A DNA stretch of 64,000 nucleotides from Nesterenkonia halotolerans (GCF_014874065.1 NZ_JADBEE010000001.1:868001-932000); one strand, 5' to 3'; shown: positions 37,016 to 45,994, counted from the stretch's first letter. Notes: a model not told the origin generated them from the letters alone. Numbers and translations are program-made.

Positions 37016-38062
37016 GTGACTGAAATGGTTCAGTCCCCGGTCGCGCGCTTCACCCTGGACGCCGATGGCGCAGCGAAGGTCGCCGCGACTGCTTCCAAAC
37101 CCGAACAGTCACCCTCCCGGGTGGTGCTCGTGCGGCCGCACCAGTTCACGCCGAACCCGGAGACCGCGGCGGACAATAGCTTCCAGCAGCGTGTGCTCGA
37201 AGCGCTGCTGCCCTCCGCGGTGCAGGGAGCCGGTCAGCGGACGGCTCAGGAATCGGCGCGACGGGTCGCTGCTACGGCCTACGCCGAGGTCACCGAACTG
37301 GGACGCAGGTTGGAGGCACTGGGCATCGGCGTGGATCTCTTCGATGACCCATCGGCTGAGACGCCTGACAGCGTGTTCCCGAACAACTGGTTCAGCACTC
37401 ATCCCGACGGCACGGTGACGCTGTATCCGATGTACGCCGAAAATCGTCGGGGCGAGCGACGCACGGACATCCTCGCGCACCTTCAGGAGACCTACCGGGT
37501 GCGCCGGGTGGTGGACTACTCCTCGGCGGAGCGGTTCGGTGAGTATCTGGAGGGCACCGGTTCCATGGTGCTGGATCACTGCGAGCGCCTGGCCTACGCC
37601 TGCCGTTCGCGGCGGCTCTCACCAGGGCTGTTCAGCGAATTCTGCCGCGACTTCGGATACGCGCCGGTGCTCTTCGACGCCACCGACGGAGCCGGGGTGC
37701 AGGTCTATCACACCAATGTGATGATGTCGGTGGGCACCGAGCTGGCGCTGATCAGCAGCGACATGATCCGTGACCGCTCCCAGCGCGAGCACGTGCTCGG
37801 CGTCCTGTGTGACTCCGGACGGACCGTGGTGGACCTGAGCATGGAGCAGATCACTCGGTTCGCCGGGAACTGCCTTGAGCTGACCGCGCACGGTCAGCGC
37901 TACCTGGTGCTCTCCACCACGGCCGAACGGTCCCTGACGGGCGAGCAGCGGGAGAGCATCTCCGAGTTCTGCACGCTGGTGGCAGTGGATGTCTCCACCG
38001 TGGAGGCCGCGGGAGGATCGGTGCGCTGCATGATCGCCGGCAACCACCTCCGCCGACGCTGA
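37016..38062 (+). CDS. ctlX: CtlX-type citrulline hydrolase (amidinotransferase superfamily)
   Basis: 348 aa pentein-fold protein. TPDSVFPNNWFSTHPDG, the GTGSMVLDH segment and VYHTNVMMSVG correspond to the CtlX/arginine deiminase-like family; the catalytic Cys is probably in SVRCMIAGNHL near the C-terminus. CtlX hydrolyses citrulline to ornithine, which fits its operon partner ornithine cyclodeaminase. A GTG at 37016 or ATG at 37025 can be the start. The substrate is inferred from family and context. Confidence 0.82.
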   Translation: MTEMVQSPVARFTLDADGAAKVAATASKPEQSPSRVVLVRPHQFTPNPETAADNSFQQRVLEALLPSAVQGAGQRTAQESARRVAATAYAEVTELGRRLEALGIGVDLFDDPSAETPDSVFPNNWFSTHPDGTVTLYPMYAENRRGERRTDILAHLQETYRVRRVVDYSSAERFGEYLEGTGSMVLDHCERLAYACRSRRLSPGLFSEFCRDFGYAPVLFDATDGAGVQVYHTNVMMSVGTELALISSDMIRDRSQREHVLGVLCDSGRTVVDLSMEQITRFAGNCLELTAHGQRYLVLSTTAERSLTGEQRESISEFCTLVAVDVSTVEAAGGSVRCMIAGNHLRRR

Positions 38063-38120
38063 TAGCCGACGACGACGGCGCCCGGTCGCCCCCACCGGAG
38101 GCCCGGGTGCGGCGCTCCGG

Positions 38121-39236
38121 TCAGTTGCCCAGCCAGTTGCCGTTCGCGTCGTACTGATCGGCGAAGATCTTCGGCGGGGTGTCACCGGGTTCGAGGGTGA
38201 CGGGGCCGTTGCATCCCCAGTGACTCGCGTCGCGGCAGGAGCCGGAGACGTTCCGTGCGGCGACCCGCCAGATGTCAGCCTCTCCCGGGGAAGCCTGGAC
38301 GTCCACCGATCCGGGGATGACGATCCAGGGACCGCCGCCACCTACTCGGTATTCGCCCACGAATGTTGTGGTCAGCGCGACCGGGAAGCGCCCGGTGTCG
38401 GTATAGACGTGGCTCGTAGGGGTTTCCTGGTTCGTCTTGACCACGGTCTCACCAGCCCAGTTGTCTGGCATGGCTTCACCGGGGTCGTAGGTGACGCCGT
38501 GCGTGCCGTCGCCGTAGTTCCAGCTGAAGGTCTGCGGCTGGACTCGGATCTCAACCGGAATGCCGAGGAGGGTCTCGTTGAGCGTCTGCGTGTCCACCTC
38601 GGCGAACATATGCGTGTGGCGGTCTTTGTACCCGAAGCCGAGCAGGTCTGGTTCGAACTGCACTTCACCGCCGGCAATGGGGAGCGTGGCGAACGCTTCC
38701 TGGACTGCTCCGGGCAGAAGGGCCATGATGTCCACGGCCTCCTCTTCGTCCACTTCTTCCGCCACAGCCTCAGGTACTTCCACTTCCGGAAGACAAGCGA
38801 ATCCTGCGTTTCCGGTAGCCCCATCCGCGACTGATGTCAGTTGGCCGTCACCCTCCGCGATGCACGCCCGATCGAGACGCTCACGACAATCGACCCGCTC
38901 TACGCCGGATGTTTCTGAACACCACACGGGTACAGAGGAACCTTCGGAGGAGGGGGGACCCTGGCTTCCGCCGCCTCCAGCAATCGGCGTCGAATCCCGC
39001 GGCATCCCCGGGGATTCTCTAACGGGCCCTTTGATCGGGGCACACGAAGAACCACCCACCGTGGCGCTTGGTGGAGATTGCGCGCCCGACCGGTCCCCCC
39101 ACATGCCGGTAATACCTGCACATGGGCCGCTACCTGCGGCTAAAGCAACGCTGGCTCCGGAAGGCGTAGCAACGATGAGGACGGAAATGAGCATTGCGAG
39201 CACGAGGCTAGTTCGCGTGAACAGCTTCACGGTCAA
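38121..39236 (-). CDS. Secreted PKD-domain protein
   Basis: 371 aa. A signal peptide (about residues 10-34) precedes a Pro/Ser-rich region, a Cys-containing segment (ERVDCRERLDRACIAEGDG) and a Glu/Val-rich stretch. A PKD-like domain follows (FSWNYGDGTHGVTYDPG ... SHVYTDTGRFPVALTTTF). The C-terminus has two cysteines (SGSCRDASHWGCNGPV). Start TTG 39236 overlaps the DUF6318 stop; GTG 39230 is possible. Function unknown, probably cell-surface. Confidence 0.75.
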   Translation of the reverse strand: MTVKLFTRTSLVLAMLISVLIVATPSGASVALAAGSGPCAGITGMWGDRSGAQSPPSATVGGSSCAPIKGPVRESPGMPRDSTPIAGGGGSQGPPSSEGSSVPVWCSETSGVERVDCRERLDRACIAEGDGQLTSVADGATGNAGFACLPEVEVPEAVAEEVDEEEAVDIMALLPGAVQEAFATLPIAGGEVQFEPDLLGFGYKDRHTHMFAEVDTQTLNETLLGIPVEIRVQPQTFSWNYGDGTHGVTYDPGEAMPDNWAGETVVKTNQETPTSHVYTDTGRFPVALTTTFVGEYRVGGGGPWIVIPGSVDVQASPGEADIWRVAARNVSGSCRDASHWGCNGPVTLEPGDTPPKIFADQYDANGNWLGN

Positions 39237-39925
39237 CCATCCTCACTCGGGAAAAAGGCCACCTCTTCGATAAGCCAAGAGCCATCTCCAAATGAAAGGC
39301 TCGCCTCGGCTTCCAAATCGTCTCCTGGGTGATCCAGCACTTGATCTCCAGAAGAGTCGTAAACCTGCGTCGCGCTTTCGGAAAGCGTGAAAAGGATATC
39401 GATGTCGCCTTCGGTGGTGATGGTCGAAGTGAGTGGATCGCTCACGGCATCGTTCTCAGTCACATGCCAGGCGTTCTCGACGTTGTACACCTCATCGAAC
39501 TGTTCCGTCGTTCGAGTGCAAATTACACAGTCGGGACCCGACATTGCTTCAAAAGGTTCAGGATCACCTGTCAACTGCAAGTAGGTAGCTGAGTCGAACC
39601 AGTACCTCAGAGCCGCCAGCGCACCTTCTTCGGTCTCTTCGTAGATCTCCTCTGGAATCTCAGGCTCGGGCCAGTTCTCTGCGGGTCCATCCGAAGACGC
39701 AGGGACCGGCGTCGGCGACGATTCAGGATCCTCGGCCGCGCCCCCTTCACCACTCGGCTCTTCTGAACCCGAAGATCCGCCCTCCGGCGCGGTCTCCCCC
39801 GCACTCGGCTCATCACTCGTCCCATCAGGTTCTGCCCCAGCATCTTCACCTCCACAAGAACTCACACTCAACACAAGGACAACCGCGAGGCCCACCGCAC
39901 TGAGCCCACCCGATGACGTGTTCAT
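39233..39925 (-). CDS. DUF6318-family lipoprotein
   Basis: 230 aa from ATG 39925. Lipobox SSC after VLVLSV, then ~70 residues of Gly/Ser/Glu/Pro linker, then the DUF6318 core (ALRYWFDSATYLQLTGDPE and SGPDCVICTRTTEQ with its CxxC). This family commonly precedes a secreted PKD-type protein in Micrococcaceae, as here. Function unknown. Confidence 0.8.
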   Translation of the reverse strand: MNTSSGGLSAVGLAVVLVLSVSSCGGEDAGAEPDGTSDEPSAGETAPEGGSSGSEEPSGEGGAAEDPESSPTPVPASSDGPAENWPEPEIPEEIYEETEEGALAALRYWFDSATYLQLTGDPEPFEAMSGPDCVICTRTTEQFDEVYNVENAWHVTENDAVSDPLTSTITTEGDIDILFTLSESATQVYDSSGDQVLDHPGDDLEAEASLSFGDGSWLIEEVAFFPSEDG

Positions 39926-39990
39926 GAACCTGTTCCGTCCAGCCTGTGACTGCCTGCCCAACCACCTGTGGGGCAACAGACTAAACAGAT

Positions 39991-40019
39991 CCGCCCCGGC
40001 ACAAAAGGGGCCGGGGCGG
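39991..40019 (-). terminator. Terminator of the poxB-like gene
   Basis: 10-bp perfect arms CCGCCCCGGC / GCCGGGGCGG with a 9-nt loop, 20 bp past the poxB stop on the minus strand and followed there by a T-rich ATCTGTTTAG. Confidence 0.8.
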
Positions 40020-40038
40020 ACTGTGGACAGAGCTGGAT

Positions 40039-41754
40039 CTAGAACAACTGGCGGAAGTTCGTCTTCGCGAGGTCGACCAACTCATCGCCGCGACCACTGA
40101 GCACCGTTCGCACGGCGTAGAGGGTGAAGCCTTTCGCCTGCTCAGCGGTGATCGTCGGGGGCATCGAGAGCTCCTGACGCTCGGTCACCACGTCCAGCAG
40201 CGCGGGCCCGTCGTGGGCCAGGAACTCGTCCACGGCCGCGGGAAGATCTTCAGATTTTTCTACCCGAATCCCCTTGATGTCCATCGCTTCAGCCACCTTG
40301 GCGAAGTTCGGGTTCTTCAGCTCGGTGCCGTAGTTGACGATTCCGGCGGCCTTCATCTCCACCTCCACAAAGTTCAGCGAGGAGTTGTTGTAGACCACGG
40401 TTTTGATCGGCAGCTCGTTCTGCGTGATGGTCAGCAGCTCCCCCATCAACATCGCCAGCCCACCGTCTCCCGCGAGCGCGATGACCTGCTTCTCCGGTTC
40501 GGCCATCTGCGCGCCGATTCCTTGAGAGATCGCGTTCGCCATGGACCCGTGGCTGAAGGAGCCCAGCAGTCGCCGCTTACCGTTCATTGTCAGATACCGG
40601 CACGCCCAGACTACCGGTGAGCCGACGTCGGGAAGGAAGATGGCGTCGTCGTCGGCGGCTTCATTGATCAGTTTGGTCAGGTACTGCGGGTGGATGGTTC
40701 GCCGCGACGGCGTGGCCAGTGCGTCGAGATCCTTCCGCGTCTTCCTGTAGTGCTCGGTGGAGTCCTTCAGGTGCTTGGAGCTGTGGTTCGCATCCAGCTT
40801 GGGCAGCAGTGCGTCCACCGTGTCCTTGACCGTGCCGACCAGGGCCACATCTACCGGCGTGCGCCGGCCGATCTGGGATCCGCGGATATCGACCTGCACC
40901 ACCTTCGCGTGTTCCGGATAGAACTGCTGATAAGGCAGATCCGAGCCAAGCACCAGCAGGGTCTCGCAGACATCCATCGCCCGGTAGCCGGAGGAGAACC
41001 CAAGCAGGCCAGTCATCCCGACGTCGTAAGGGTTGTCCCACTCGACATGCTCTTTGCCGCGCAACGCATGCACGATCGGGGCCTGCAGCCGCTCCGCGAT
41101 GGCGAGCATTTCCGTATGCGCCCCGGCGGTGCCTGCTCCGGCGAGGATGGTCACGCGCTCGCAGGTGTTGAGCACCTCGGCGGCCCGGTCCAGATCAGTC
41201 TCGGACGGGATGACGCGGGAGGTAGTAGGCAGGATCGTTTCGGCCGCCGCTGTGATGTCCGCGAGCGCCACATCCCCGGGGATCACCAGCACGGCCACTC
41301 CGCGCTTTTCGATGGCTTCTCGCATGGCCACCCGCAGCAGCCGCGGCATCTGGTCCGCGTGCGACACGTGTTCCACGTAGACGCTGCACTCGCGGAAGAG
41401 CTCCTGCGGGTGGGTCTCCTGGAAGTAGGTCGACCCGATCTCTTCGCTGGGGATGTGAGCGGCGATCGCGAGCACGGGGGTCCGCGAGCGCTGTGCGTCG
41501 AAGAGCCCGTTGATCAGGTGCAGGTTGCCCGGTCCGCAGCTCCCGGCGCAGACCGCAATCTCGCCGGTGACCTGGGACTCAGCGCTGGCCGCGAAAGCAG
41601 CGGCCTCCTCATGACGGGTCGGTATCCACTCGATGGTGCCCGCGGCCCGCAACGCATCGGTCAGACCATTGAGTGAATCCCCGGAGATTCCGTAGATCCT
41701 CTCCACTCCACTGGCGTGCAAGGTGTCAACGATGTTCCGTGCAACTGTCGGCAT
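40039..41754 (-). CDS. poxB: Pyruvate oxidase / pyruvate dehydrogenase (quinone), ThDP-dependent
   Basis: 571 aa. N-terminal ThDP pyrimidine-binding domain (VERIYGISGDSLNGLTDAL, HEEAAAFAASAESQ with the catalytic Glu), a central FAD-type domain (LLVLGSDLPYQQFYP) and the C-terminal ThDP domain (ALAGDGGLAMLMGELLT ... VVYNNSSLNFVE). It decarboxylates pyruvate to acetate, passing electrons to quinone. The C-terminal membrane-binding peptide of E. coli PoxB is not obviously conserved. Confidence 0.88.
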   Translation of the reverse strand: MPTVARNIVDTLHASGVERIYGISGDSLNGLTDALRAAGTIEWIPTRHEEAAAFAASAESQVTGEIAVCAGSCGPGNLHLINGLFDAQRSRTPVLAIAAHIPSEEIGSTYFQETHPQELFRECSVYVEHVSHADQMPRLLRVAMREAIEKRGVAVLVIPGDVALADITAAAETILPTTSRVIPSETDLDRAAEVLNTCERVTILAGAGTAGAHTEMLAIAERLQAPIVHALRGKEHVEWDNPYDVGMTGLLGFSSGYRAMDVCETLLVLGSDLPYQQFYPEHAKVVQVDIRGSQIGRRTPVDVALVGTVKDTVDALLPKLDANHSSKHLKDSTEHYRKTRKDLDALATPSRRTIHPQYLTKLINEAADDDAIFLPDVGSPVVWACRYLTMNGKRRLLGSFSHGSMANAISQGIGAQMAEPEKQVIALAGDGGLAMLMGELLTITQNELPIKTVVYNNSSLNFVEVEMKAAGIVNYGTELKNPNFAKVAEAMDIKGIRVEKSEDLPAAVDEFLAHDGPALLDVVTERQELSMPPTITAEQAKGFTLYAVRTVLSGRGDELVDLAKTNFRQLF

Positions 41755-41910
41755 GGCGTCCTTCCAAGAGGTTCGCCGCTGCCGGCGCAGGCGAGCGGCG
41801 CGTATGTTCGAAGTCTATGACCCCGTCGCGCCGCCCGCCTATGCGGCAAGTCACGAAGAGGACGACGACGGCGCCAGCTCGCCTACCAGCCCCCGAGCAG
41901 AAACCTCACC

Positions 41911-41916
41911 TAGGCT
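41911..41916 (+). promoter_or_regulatory. -10 element (TAGGCT) of the NUDIX gene
   Basis: TAGGCT ends 6 nt before the ATG at 41923, identical in sequence and spacing to dapA and dapB. Confidence 0.55.
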
Positions 41917-41922
41917 GACCTC

Positions 41923-42555
41923 ATGCCCGTTCATGACGCCCCTGCACACCACCCGATCCTCGAATCCAAGACCCTCCAGACGACGCCCATCTATGACCTG
42001 GTGGAGGAGACCTTCCGTTTCGGCGAGGCCAAAGAGACGCTCACGAGGGCGTTCCTGATGCATCTCAGCGCGGTCGCGGTCATCGCCGTGGACGAGCAGG
42101 ACCGAGTGCTGCTGATTCGCCAGTACAGGCATCCGCTGCGGCAGAACATGTGGGAGGTCCCCGCCGGACTCTTGGACACCGAGGGCGAGTCGATGCTCGA
42201 CGCCGCAGCACGAGAGCTGCACGAAGAAGCTGACATCAGCGCCGAGACCTGGCATACGCTCGCGGATTTCACCACCACGCCTGGCGCCTCGAATGAGGCC
42301 ATCCGGATCTACCTCGCCGAGGGCATCTCCGCGACGCCCGAGGAGGACCAGCACGAACGTGAGGGCGAGGAAGCCGAGATCGTGAAGACCTGGCTCCCGC
42401 TGGCCGAGGCCGTGCGGGCGGTGTTGGCCGGTCAGATCCATAACCCCAGCGCAGTCACCGGAATTCTGGCGCTGCATGCGCTGCGCACCGGGGCCGGAGA
42501 GCTGCGCGACGCGCGGGCGCCCTGGGTGGACCACCCGCGCGGGATCAAGCCCTAG
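41923..42555 (+). CDS. NUDIX hydrolase, ADP-ribose pyrophosphatase-like
   Basis: 210 aa. The NUDIX box starts at GLLDTEGES and continues through ARELHEEADI (REL-x-EE core), after VLLIRQYRHPLRQNMWEVPAG, the QYR...EVPAG context typical of ADP-ribose diphosphatases. Likely cleaves ADP-ribose to AMP and ribose-5-phosphate. Monocistronic; leaderless promoter. Confidence 0.9.
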   Translation: MPVHDAPAHHPILESKTLQTTPIYDLVEETFRFGEAKETLTRAFLMHLSAVAVIAVDEQDRVLLIRQYRHPLRQNMWEVPAGLLDTEGESMLDAAARELHEEADISAETWHTLADFTTTPGASNEAIRIYLAEGISATPEEDQHEREGEEAEIVKTWLPLAEAVRAVLAGQIHNPSAVTGILALHALRTGAGELRDARAPWVDHPRGIKP

Positions 42556-42586
42556 TGCACCACCCAGGGGTGCGCGTGTAGGAGTG

Positions 42587-42898
42587 TCAGTCCTCCGCGG
42601 GTTTGAGCCGGATGCACTGGCTCAGCGCAGCCTGCAGCAGATTCCACTGGGACTTCGGCCAGGTGGGGTCGAGAATCTCGAAGTTCGCGGCATGACTGAA
42701 GGAGCCATACCAAAGTTCGACCCTCGGGTGGCGCCCAGGTTCGGCGGCGCCAGTGAAAGGGTCCAATCCGCGGATACGAACGGTGTATCCCGAAAATTGT
42801 GCCTCGATGGGTATCCCGTTAAGGGATCTCCGTTTAAGTGCTCTGATCAAGTCTGTAGTTGTACGCGTTGATAAACGTTGCATTGCTTCTTTCGCCAA
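42587..42898 (-). CDS. Hypothetical protein
   Basis: 103 aa starting ATG at 42898. Basic N-terminus, predicted beta-rich middle (IEAQFSGYTVRIRGLD), and a C-terminal helix. I recognise no family. Base composition is lower in GC than the flanks, as is the 147 bp before the next gene, so the segment may be acquired. The reading frame is clean but support is limited. Confidence 0.5.
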   Translation of the reverse strand: MAKEAMQRLSTRTTTDLIRALKRRSLNGIPIEAQFSGYTVRIRGLDPFTGAAEPGRHPRVELWYGSFSHAANFEILDPTWPKSQWNLLQAALSQCIRLKPAED

Positions 42899-42985
42899 GT
42901 GTGGTGCGTCACATGGATATCACACCGTCTCACACCTGACGCGAATTGCAACCCCGTACCCCTATCGAAAGCGAAGCCCAAACCC

Positions 42986-43014
42986 TTGACCGGGGCAGAA
43001 GACCCACCTAGCGT
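42986..43014 (+). promoter_or_regulatory. Promoter of the arsR-SRPBCC operon
   Basis: -35 TTGACC (42986-42991), exact 17-bp spacer, -10 TAGCGT (43009-43014). One of the best sigma-A-type promoters in the window; the operator at 43012-43033 overlaps its downstream edge. Confidence 0.7.
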
Positions 43015-43033
43015 GTAAGCAACTACTTACGCG
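43012..43033. promoter_or_regulatory. ArsR-type operator
   Basis: Inverted repeat GTAAG-N6-CTTAC (43015-43019 / 43026-43030), extended with one mismatch by CG(T/C) on each side. It covers the transcription start of the arsR-like gene, the classic place for autorepression. Confidence 0.65.
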
Positions 43034-43045
43034 TTGGAGGCGAGC

Positions 43046-43408
43046 GTGCCACTCAAGGATCCACTGAGCATGACCTTCAGCGCGCTGGCCGATCCCACCC
43101 GACGCGACATCCTCGCGCGGCTCCGCAAACATCCCCTCACCGTGAGCGACCTCGCCGAGCACTACGCCATGAGCAGGGCCGGTGTCTCCCAGCACCTCAC
43201 GGTTCTGGAGCGCGCAGACCTGGTCCAGCGCAGCCGGCGGGGACAGTGGACGGAATGCACCCTCTCCCCCGCGGCATTGGATCCCGCCTCGGAGTGGATC
43301 GAACAGCAGCGCGCCGAATGGAAAGAGCGACTCGACCGCCTCGAGGAACACCTCGACCGGAAGACCGCACTCCATGAGAAACACACCGAGAAAGGCGAAG
43401 AGAAATGA
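43046..43408 (+). CDS. ArsR-family transcriptional regulator
   Basis: 120 aa. Winged helix with LADPTRRDILARLRKHPLTVSDLAEHYAMSRAGVSQHLTVLERADLV; no metal-binding cysteines, so it is of the SRPBCC-associated type. GTG 43046 is set by GGAGG 5 nt upstream. It overlaps the SRPBCC gene (ATGA) and has its own operator. Confidence 0.9.
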   Translation: MPLKDPLSMTFSALADPTRRDILARLRKHPLTVSDLAEHYAMSRAGVSQHLTVLERADLVQRSRRGQWTECTLSPAALDPASEWIEQQRAEWKERLDRLEEHLDRKTALHEKHTEKGEEK

Positions 43409-43854
43409 TCGACGAAACCAAAGGCTTCACCCTGGCTCGAACATTCGCCGCCACCCCCGAGGAGGTCTGGTCCGCGTGGACCAACCCCGATGAAGCGGCA
43501 CAGTGGTTCCACCCCGAAGGAGCTTCCACACCACGAGAATCTGTGGAGATGGATGTCCGCGAAGGCGGTCGCTATACCTACACGATGGTCAATGACGCCG
43601 ATGGCACCAGGTACGTCACCGGCGGGGTCTATCGCGAGGTCTCACCGTATGAGCGCCTGGTCTTCACCTGGGGCGACCCGCTGGGCGATCCGGACGAGAC
43701 CCCTGTGGTGACTCTCGTGTTCACCCCCACCGCGGAGGGCACCCACATGAGCTTCGAACTCCGTGGGGTCGATGGCGCTGAGGGTGATGAGTACTTCTAC
43801 GACGGCTGGGACAGTGCCTTGAACGTGCTCGGTGAGTACCTCAGCCGACCCTGA
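43405..43854 (+). CDS. SRPBCC / AHSA1-domain protein
   Basis: 149 aa START-like fold: FTLARTFAATPEEVWSAWTNPDEAAQWF, GGVYREVSPYERLVFTW, and C-terminal GWDSALNVLGEYL. AHSA1-like proteins bind hydrophobic ligands; together with an ArsR regulator they form a common two-gene unit of unknown ligand. Confidence 0.88.
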   Translation: MIDETKGFTLARTFAATPEEVWSAWTNPDEAAQWFHPEGASTPRESVEMDVREGGRYTYTMVNDADGTRYVTGGVYREVSPYERLVFTWGDPLGDPDETPVVTLVFTPTAEGTHMSFELRGVDGAEGDEYFYDGWDSALNVLGEYLSRP

Positions 43855-43916
43855 GGGAATCGCACCGAGGGCCCGCCGCGGCGTGAGTTGGCCGGAGCCA
43901 CCCGGATCAACCTGAG

Positions 43917-44354
43917 TCAGTTCTCATCCTCAGCGGTGGAGGCCATGGCTATCGCAAATTCTGTGCCTTGCTCGAGGCCTTCGTTGGTGATGACAACCTC
44001 CCCATCAGGCTCGTAGTTCGGCTCGATGAGCTGGACGGAGCCTTCTTCACCGCAGGAAATATCGAGCACCTCGCCGTCGAGGAGGAACTCGCCTCCCTCG
44101 GGGCTACCCTTGCACGCGGCAAAGAGTGAGACCTCGTCTTCCGTGGCCGTCCATTCAGACCTGCCGCCTGCAGGCCCGGCGTTCGCAGCACTCGATCCCA
44201 CAATATAGTCGCGGCCTTCGTCTTCTATGTGCTGCCTCACCTTGGAGAGCAGTCCGCTCGACCCCGGATCCTCAGCACTGGGACCGCCGGCGCTGCATCC
44301 AGTGAGAATCGCCGCCGCACCGCCTGCCAAAACCATCTTCCTTGCCGCGTGCAT
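43917..44354 (-). CDS. Putative lipoprotein
   Basis: 145 aa. Lipobox LTGC at about residues 17-20, followed by a small domain with two cysteines (FAACKGSPEGGEF and DISCGEEGS) that could form a disulfide. Family not recognised. It lies 11 bp downstream of ku on the same strand. Confidence 0.75.
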   Translation of the reverse strand: MHAARKMVLAGGAAAILTGCSAGGPSAEDPGSSGLLSKVRQHIEDEGRDYIVGSSAANAGPAGGRSEWTATEDEVSLFAACKGSPEGGEFLLDGEVLDISCGEEGSVQLIEPNYEPDGEVVITNEGLEQGTEFAIAMASTAEDEN

Positions 44355-44365
44355 TCGTTCCTGCT

Positions 44366-45301
44366 TCAGCTGGCCTTCTGCTTCTGTCTGCTGCCGCTGC
44401 TCTTCGCAGTGCCCTTGGACGAGGCGCCCTTGGATTCACCTTTCGTTGCCCCGCCTTTGGACGACCCCTTCGCTGAGCCACTCTTCGAGCCCGAGTCCCC
44501 GGACCCCTTCCCGGAGCTCTTTCGCCGGGAATCCACGGACTGTTTCAGCGCCTCCATGAGGTCAATGACGTTGCCGTCCCCTTCTTCCTCATCCTCGACA
44601 TCGCCGAAGGTGGCCTCGGTATCGATGTCCTCCCCATGGGCAAGCTTCTCCTCCACCAAGGTGTGCAGCTGATCCTGGTACTCGTCCTTGAACCGATCCG
44701 GATCAAAATCCTCGGAGTAGGAGTCCACCAGCGAGGTGGCCATCTCTTGTTCCTTCTTGGTCAGCCGTGACTTGGGAATGTCGAAATCGGGCTCGCGGAG
44801 CTCATCGGCCCAGCGAAGCCCCTGCAGCACGATCACGTCATCGCGGACGCGCAGCACGCCGAGTCGGGTCTTCGAGCGCAGCGTGAACGTCACGATCGCC
44901 ACTCGCGAGGATTCCTCCAGGGTTCGGCGCAGCAGCACATAGGCCTTCGCTGACTTCCCGGCGGGCTCGAGGTAGTAGGACTTGTCCAGCTCCATCGAGT
45001 CGATCTGGTCCTCAGGCACGAACTGCTCCACGGCGATCTCCTTGGAGTCATCCGCGGGCAGGTCCCCGAGTTCCTCCTTGGTGAGGACCACCGTGGATTC
45101 ACCGGAATCGTAGGCCTTGTCGATGTCCTTGTAGTCGACCTTCTCACCGCAGACCTCGCAGTGGCGCTCGTAGCGGATCCGGCCGCCGTCGTCGTCGTGG
45201 ACCTGATGCAGGGACAGATCGTGGCTCTGCGTGGCCGAATACAGCTTGATCGGCACCGTCACCAGCCCAAAAGACACTTCGCCAGACCAGATCGCCCGCA
45301 T
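44366..45301 (-). CDS. ku: Ku protein, non-homologous end joining
   Basis: 311 aa. Bacterial Ku core with MRAIWSGEVSFGLVTVPIKLYSAT start, a zinc-binding pair (CEVCGEKV), and the ring-forming LRSKTRLGVLRVRDDVIVLQG region. It binds DNA ends and recruits LigD, which is not in this window. The last ~55 residues are a Lys/Ser/Gly-rich tail, a known extension that can bind DNA. AGGAG precedes the ATG. Confidence 0.95.
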   Translation of the reverse strand: MRAIWSGEVSFGLVTVPIKLYSATQSHDLSLHQVHDDDGGRIRYERHCEVCGEKVDYKDIDKAYDSGESTVVLTKEELGDLPADDSKEIAVEQFVPEDQIDSMELDKSYYLEPAGKSAKAYVLLRRTLEESSRVAIVTFTLRSKTRLGVLRVRDDVIVLQGLRWADELREPDFDIPKSRLTKKEQEMATSLVDSYSEDFDPDRFKDEYQDQLHTLVEEKLAHGEDIDTEATFGDVEDEEEGDGNVIDLMEALKQSVDSRRKSSGKGSGDSGSKSGSAKGSSKGGATKGESKGASSKGTAKSSGSRQKQKAS

Positions 45302-45525
45302 GGCTCACTCCTGTGGTTGCTCGTGATGGTTGTTCCTCGGTGCCGCTGGCTCCATGACACCACAGCTGCCCTGACCAGGAAAGACGCGGCCAACGACGAC
45401 GGCGCGGGCTCGGTCTTCCAGGACCGGCTGGTGACCGACGCACCACATTCGGACAGGAGCCCTCATCTGGATTCCAAGACTCACCTGATGACGGCCAAGA
45501 AGGGTCTGGCGGAGGCAGTGAACCA
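45302..45525. other. Divergent region ku / small membrane protein
   Basis: About 225 bp. Apart from the palindromic operator at its right end (45526-45540) I see no gene, RNA or strong hairpin. Confidence 0.4.
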
Positions 45526-45540
45526 TTGGTACAGTACCAA
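45526..45540. promoter_or_regulatory. Perfect palindromic operator overlapping the -10
   Basis: TTGGTAC-A-GTACCAA is a perfect 15-bp palindrome. The -10 hexamer TACAGT (45530-45535) lies within it, and the ATG follows 6 nt after the hexamer. A protein bound here would block RNA polymerase; the PadR-like product of the second gene is the obvious candidate. Confidence 0.7.
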
Positions 45541-45541
45541 C

Positions 45542-45994
45542 ATGACACACACTACGGAGTTCCCGTCTTCGGTCAACGCGCGGTCCCTTCTTCTGCCCTA
45601 CACCCTCATCCTGCTCGGCTCCATGCTCGCCATCCAGGCCGTCATCGCTCTCGCCGGCGGGGAGATCACCCTGCTCGCCGGAGTGCTGACCGCGGTGGTA
45701 GGCGCTGGGATCCTGCTGTGGGTATGGCGGAACTACCGGCAGCTCACACATGTCCGCTTCGGCCTTGCGATAGCGCACGCCATTGCCTTTGCCGCAGTGA
45801 CGACGTCCTTCAACCTCCACGCCGCCCTCCACACCATGAGTCTCAGCTCGGGCGGGGCGGACCTGGAAAGTGCCGCGCAAGTCATGCTCGCGGGCCCCTG
45901 GTTCGGCGCAACCCTGCTGATGAGCGGCGCCTGGGGGTTGGGACTGTTGATCCACCTGATCGGTTCGATCCTTGGTCGCGGATGGGAGGACTGA
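45542..45994 (+). CDS. Four-helix membrane protein
   Basis: 150 aa with about four hydrophobic segments (SLLLPYTLILLGSMLAIQAV, LLAGVLTAVVGAGILLWVW, LAIAHAIAFAAVTTSF, LLMSGAWGLGLLIHLIGSI). Leaderless by the -10 at 45530-45535. Function unknown; co-transcribed with a PadR-like regulator 2 bp downstream, suggesting a membrane response controlled by that regulator. Confidence 0.75.
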   Translation: MTHTTEFPSSVNARSLLLPYTLILLGSMLAIQAVIALAGGEITLLAGVLTAVVGAGILLWVWRNYRQLTHVRFGLAIAHAIAFAAVTTSFNLHAALHTMSLSSGGADLESAAQVMLAGPWFGATLLMSGAWGLGLLIHLIGSILGRGWED

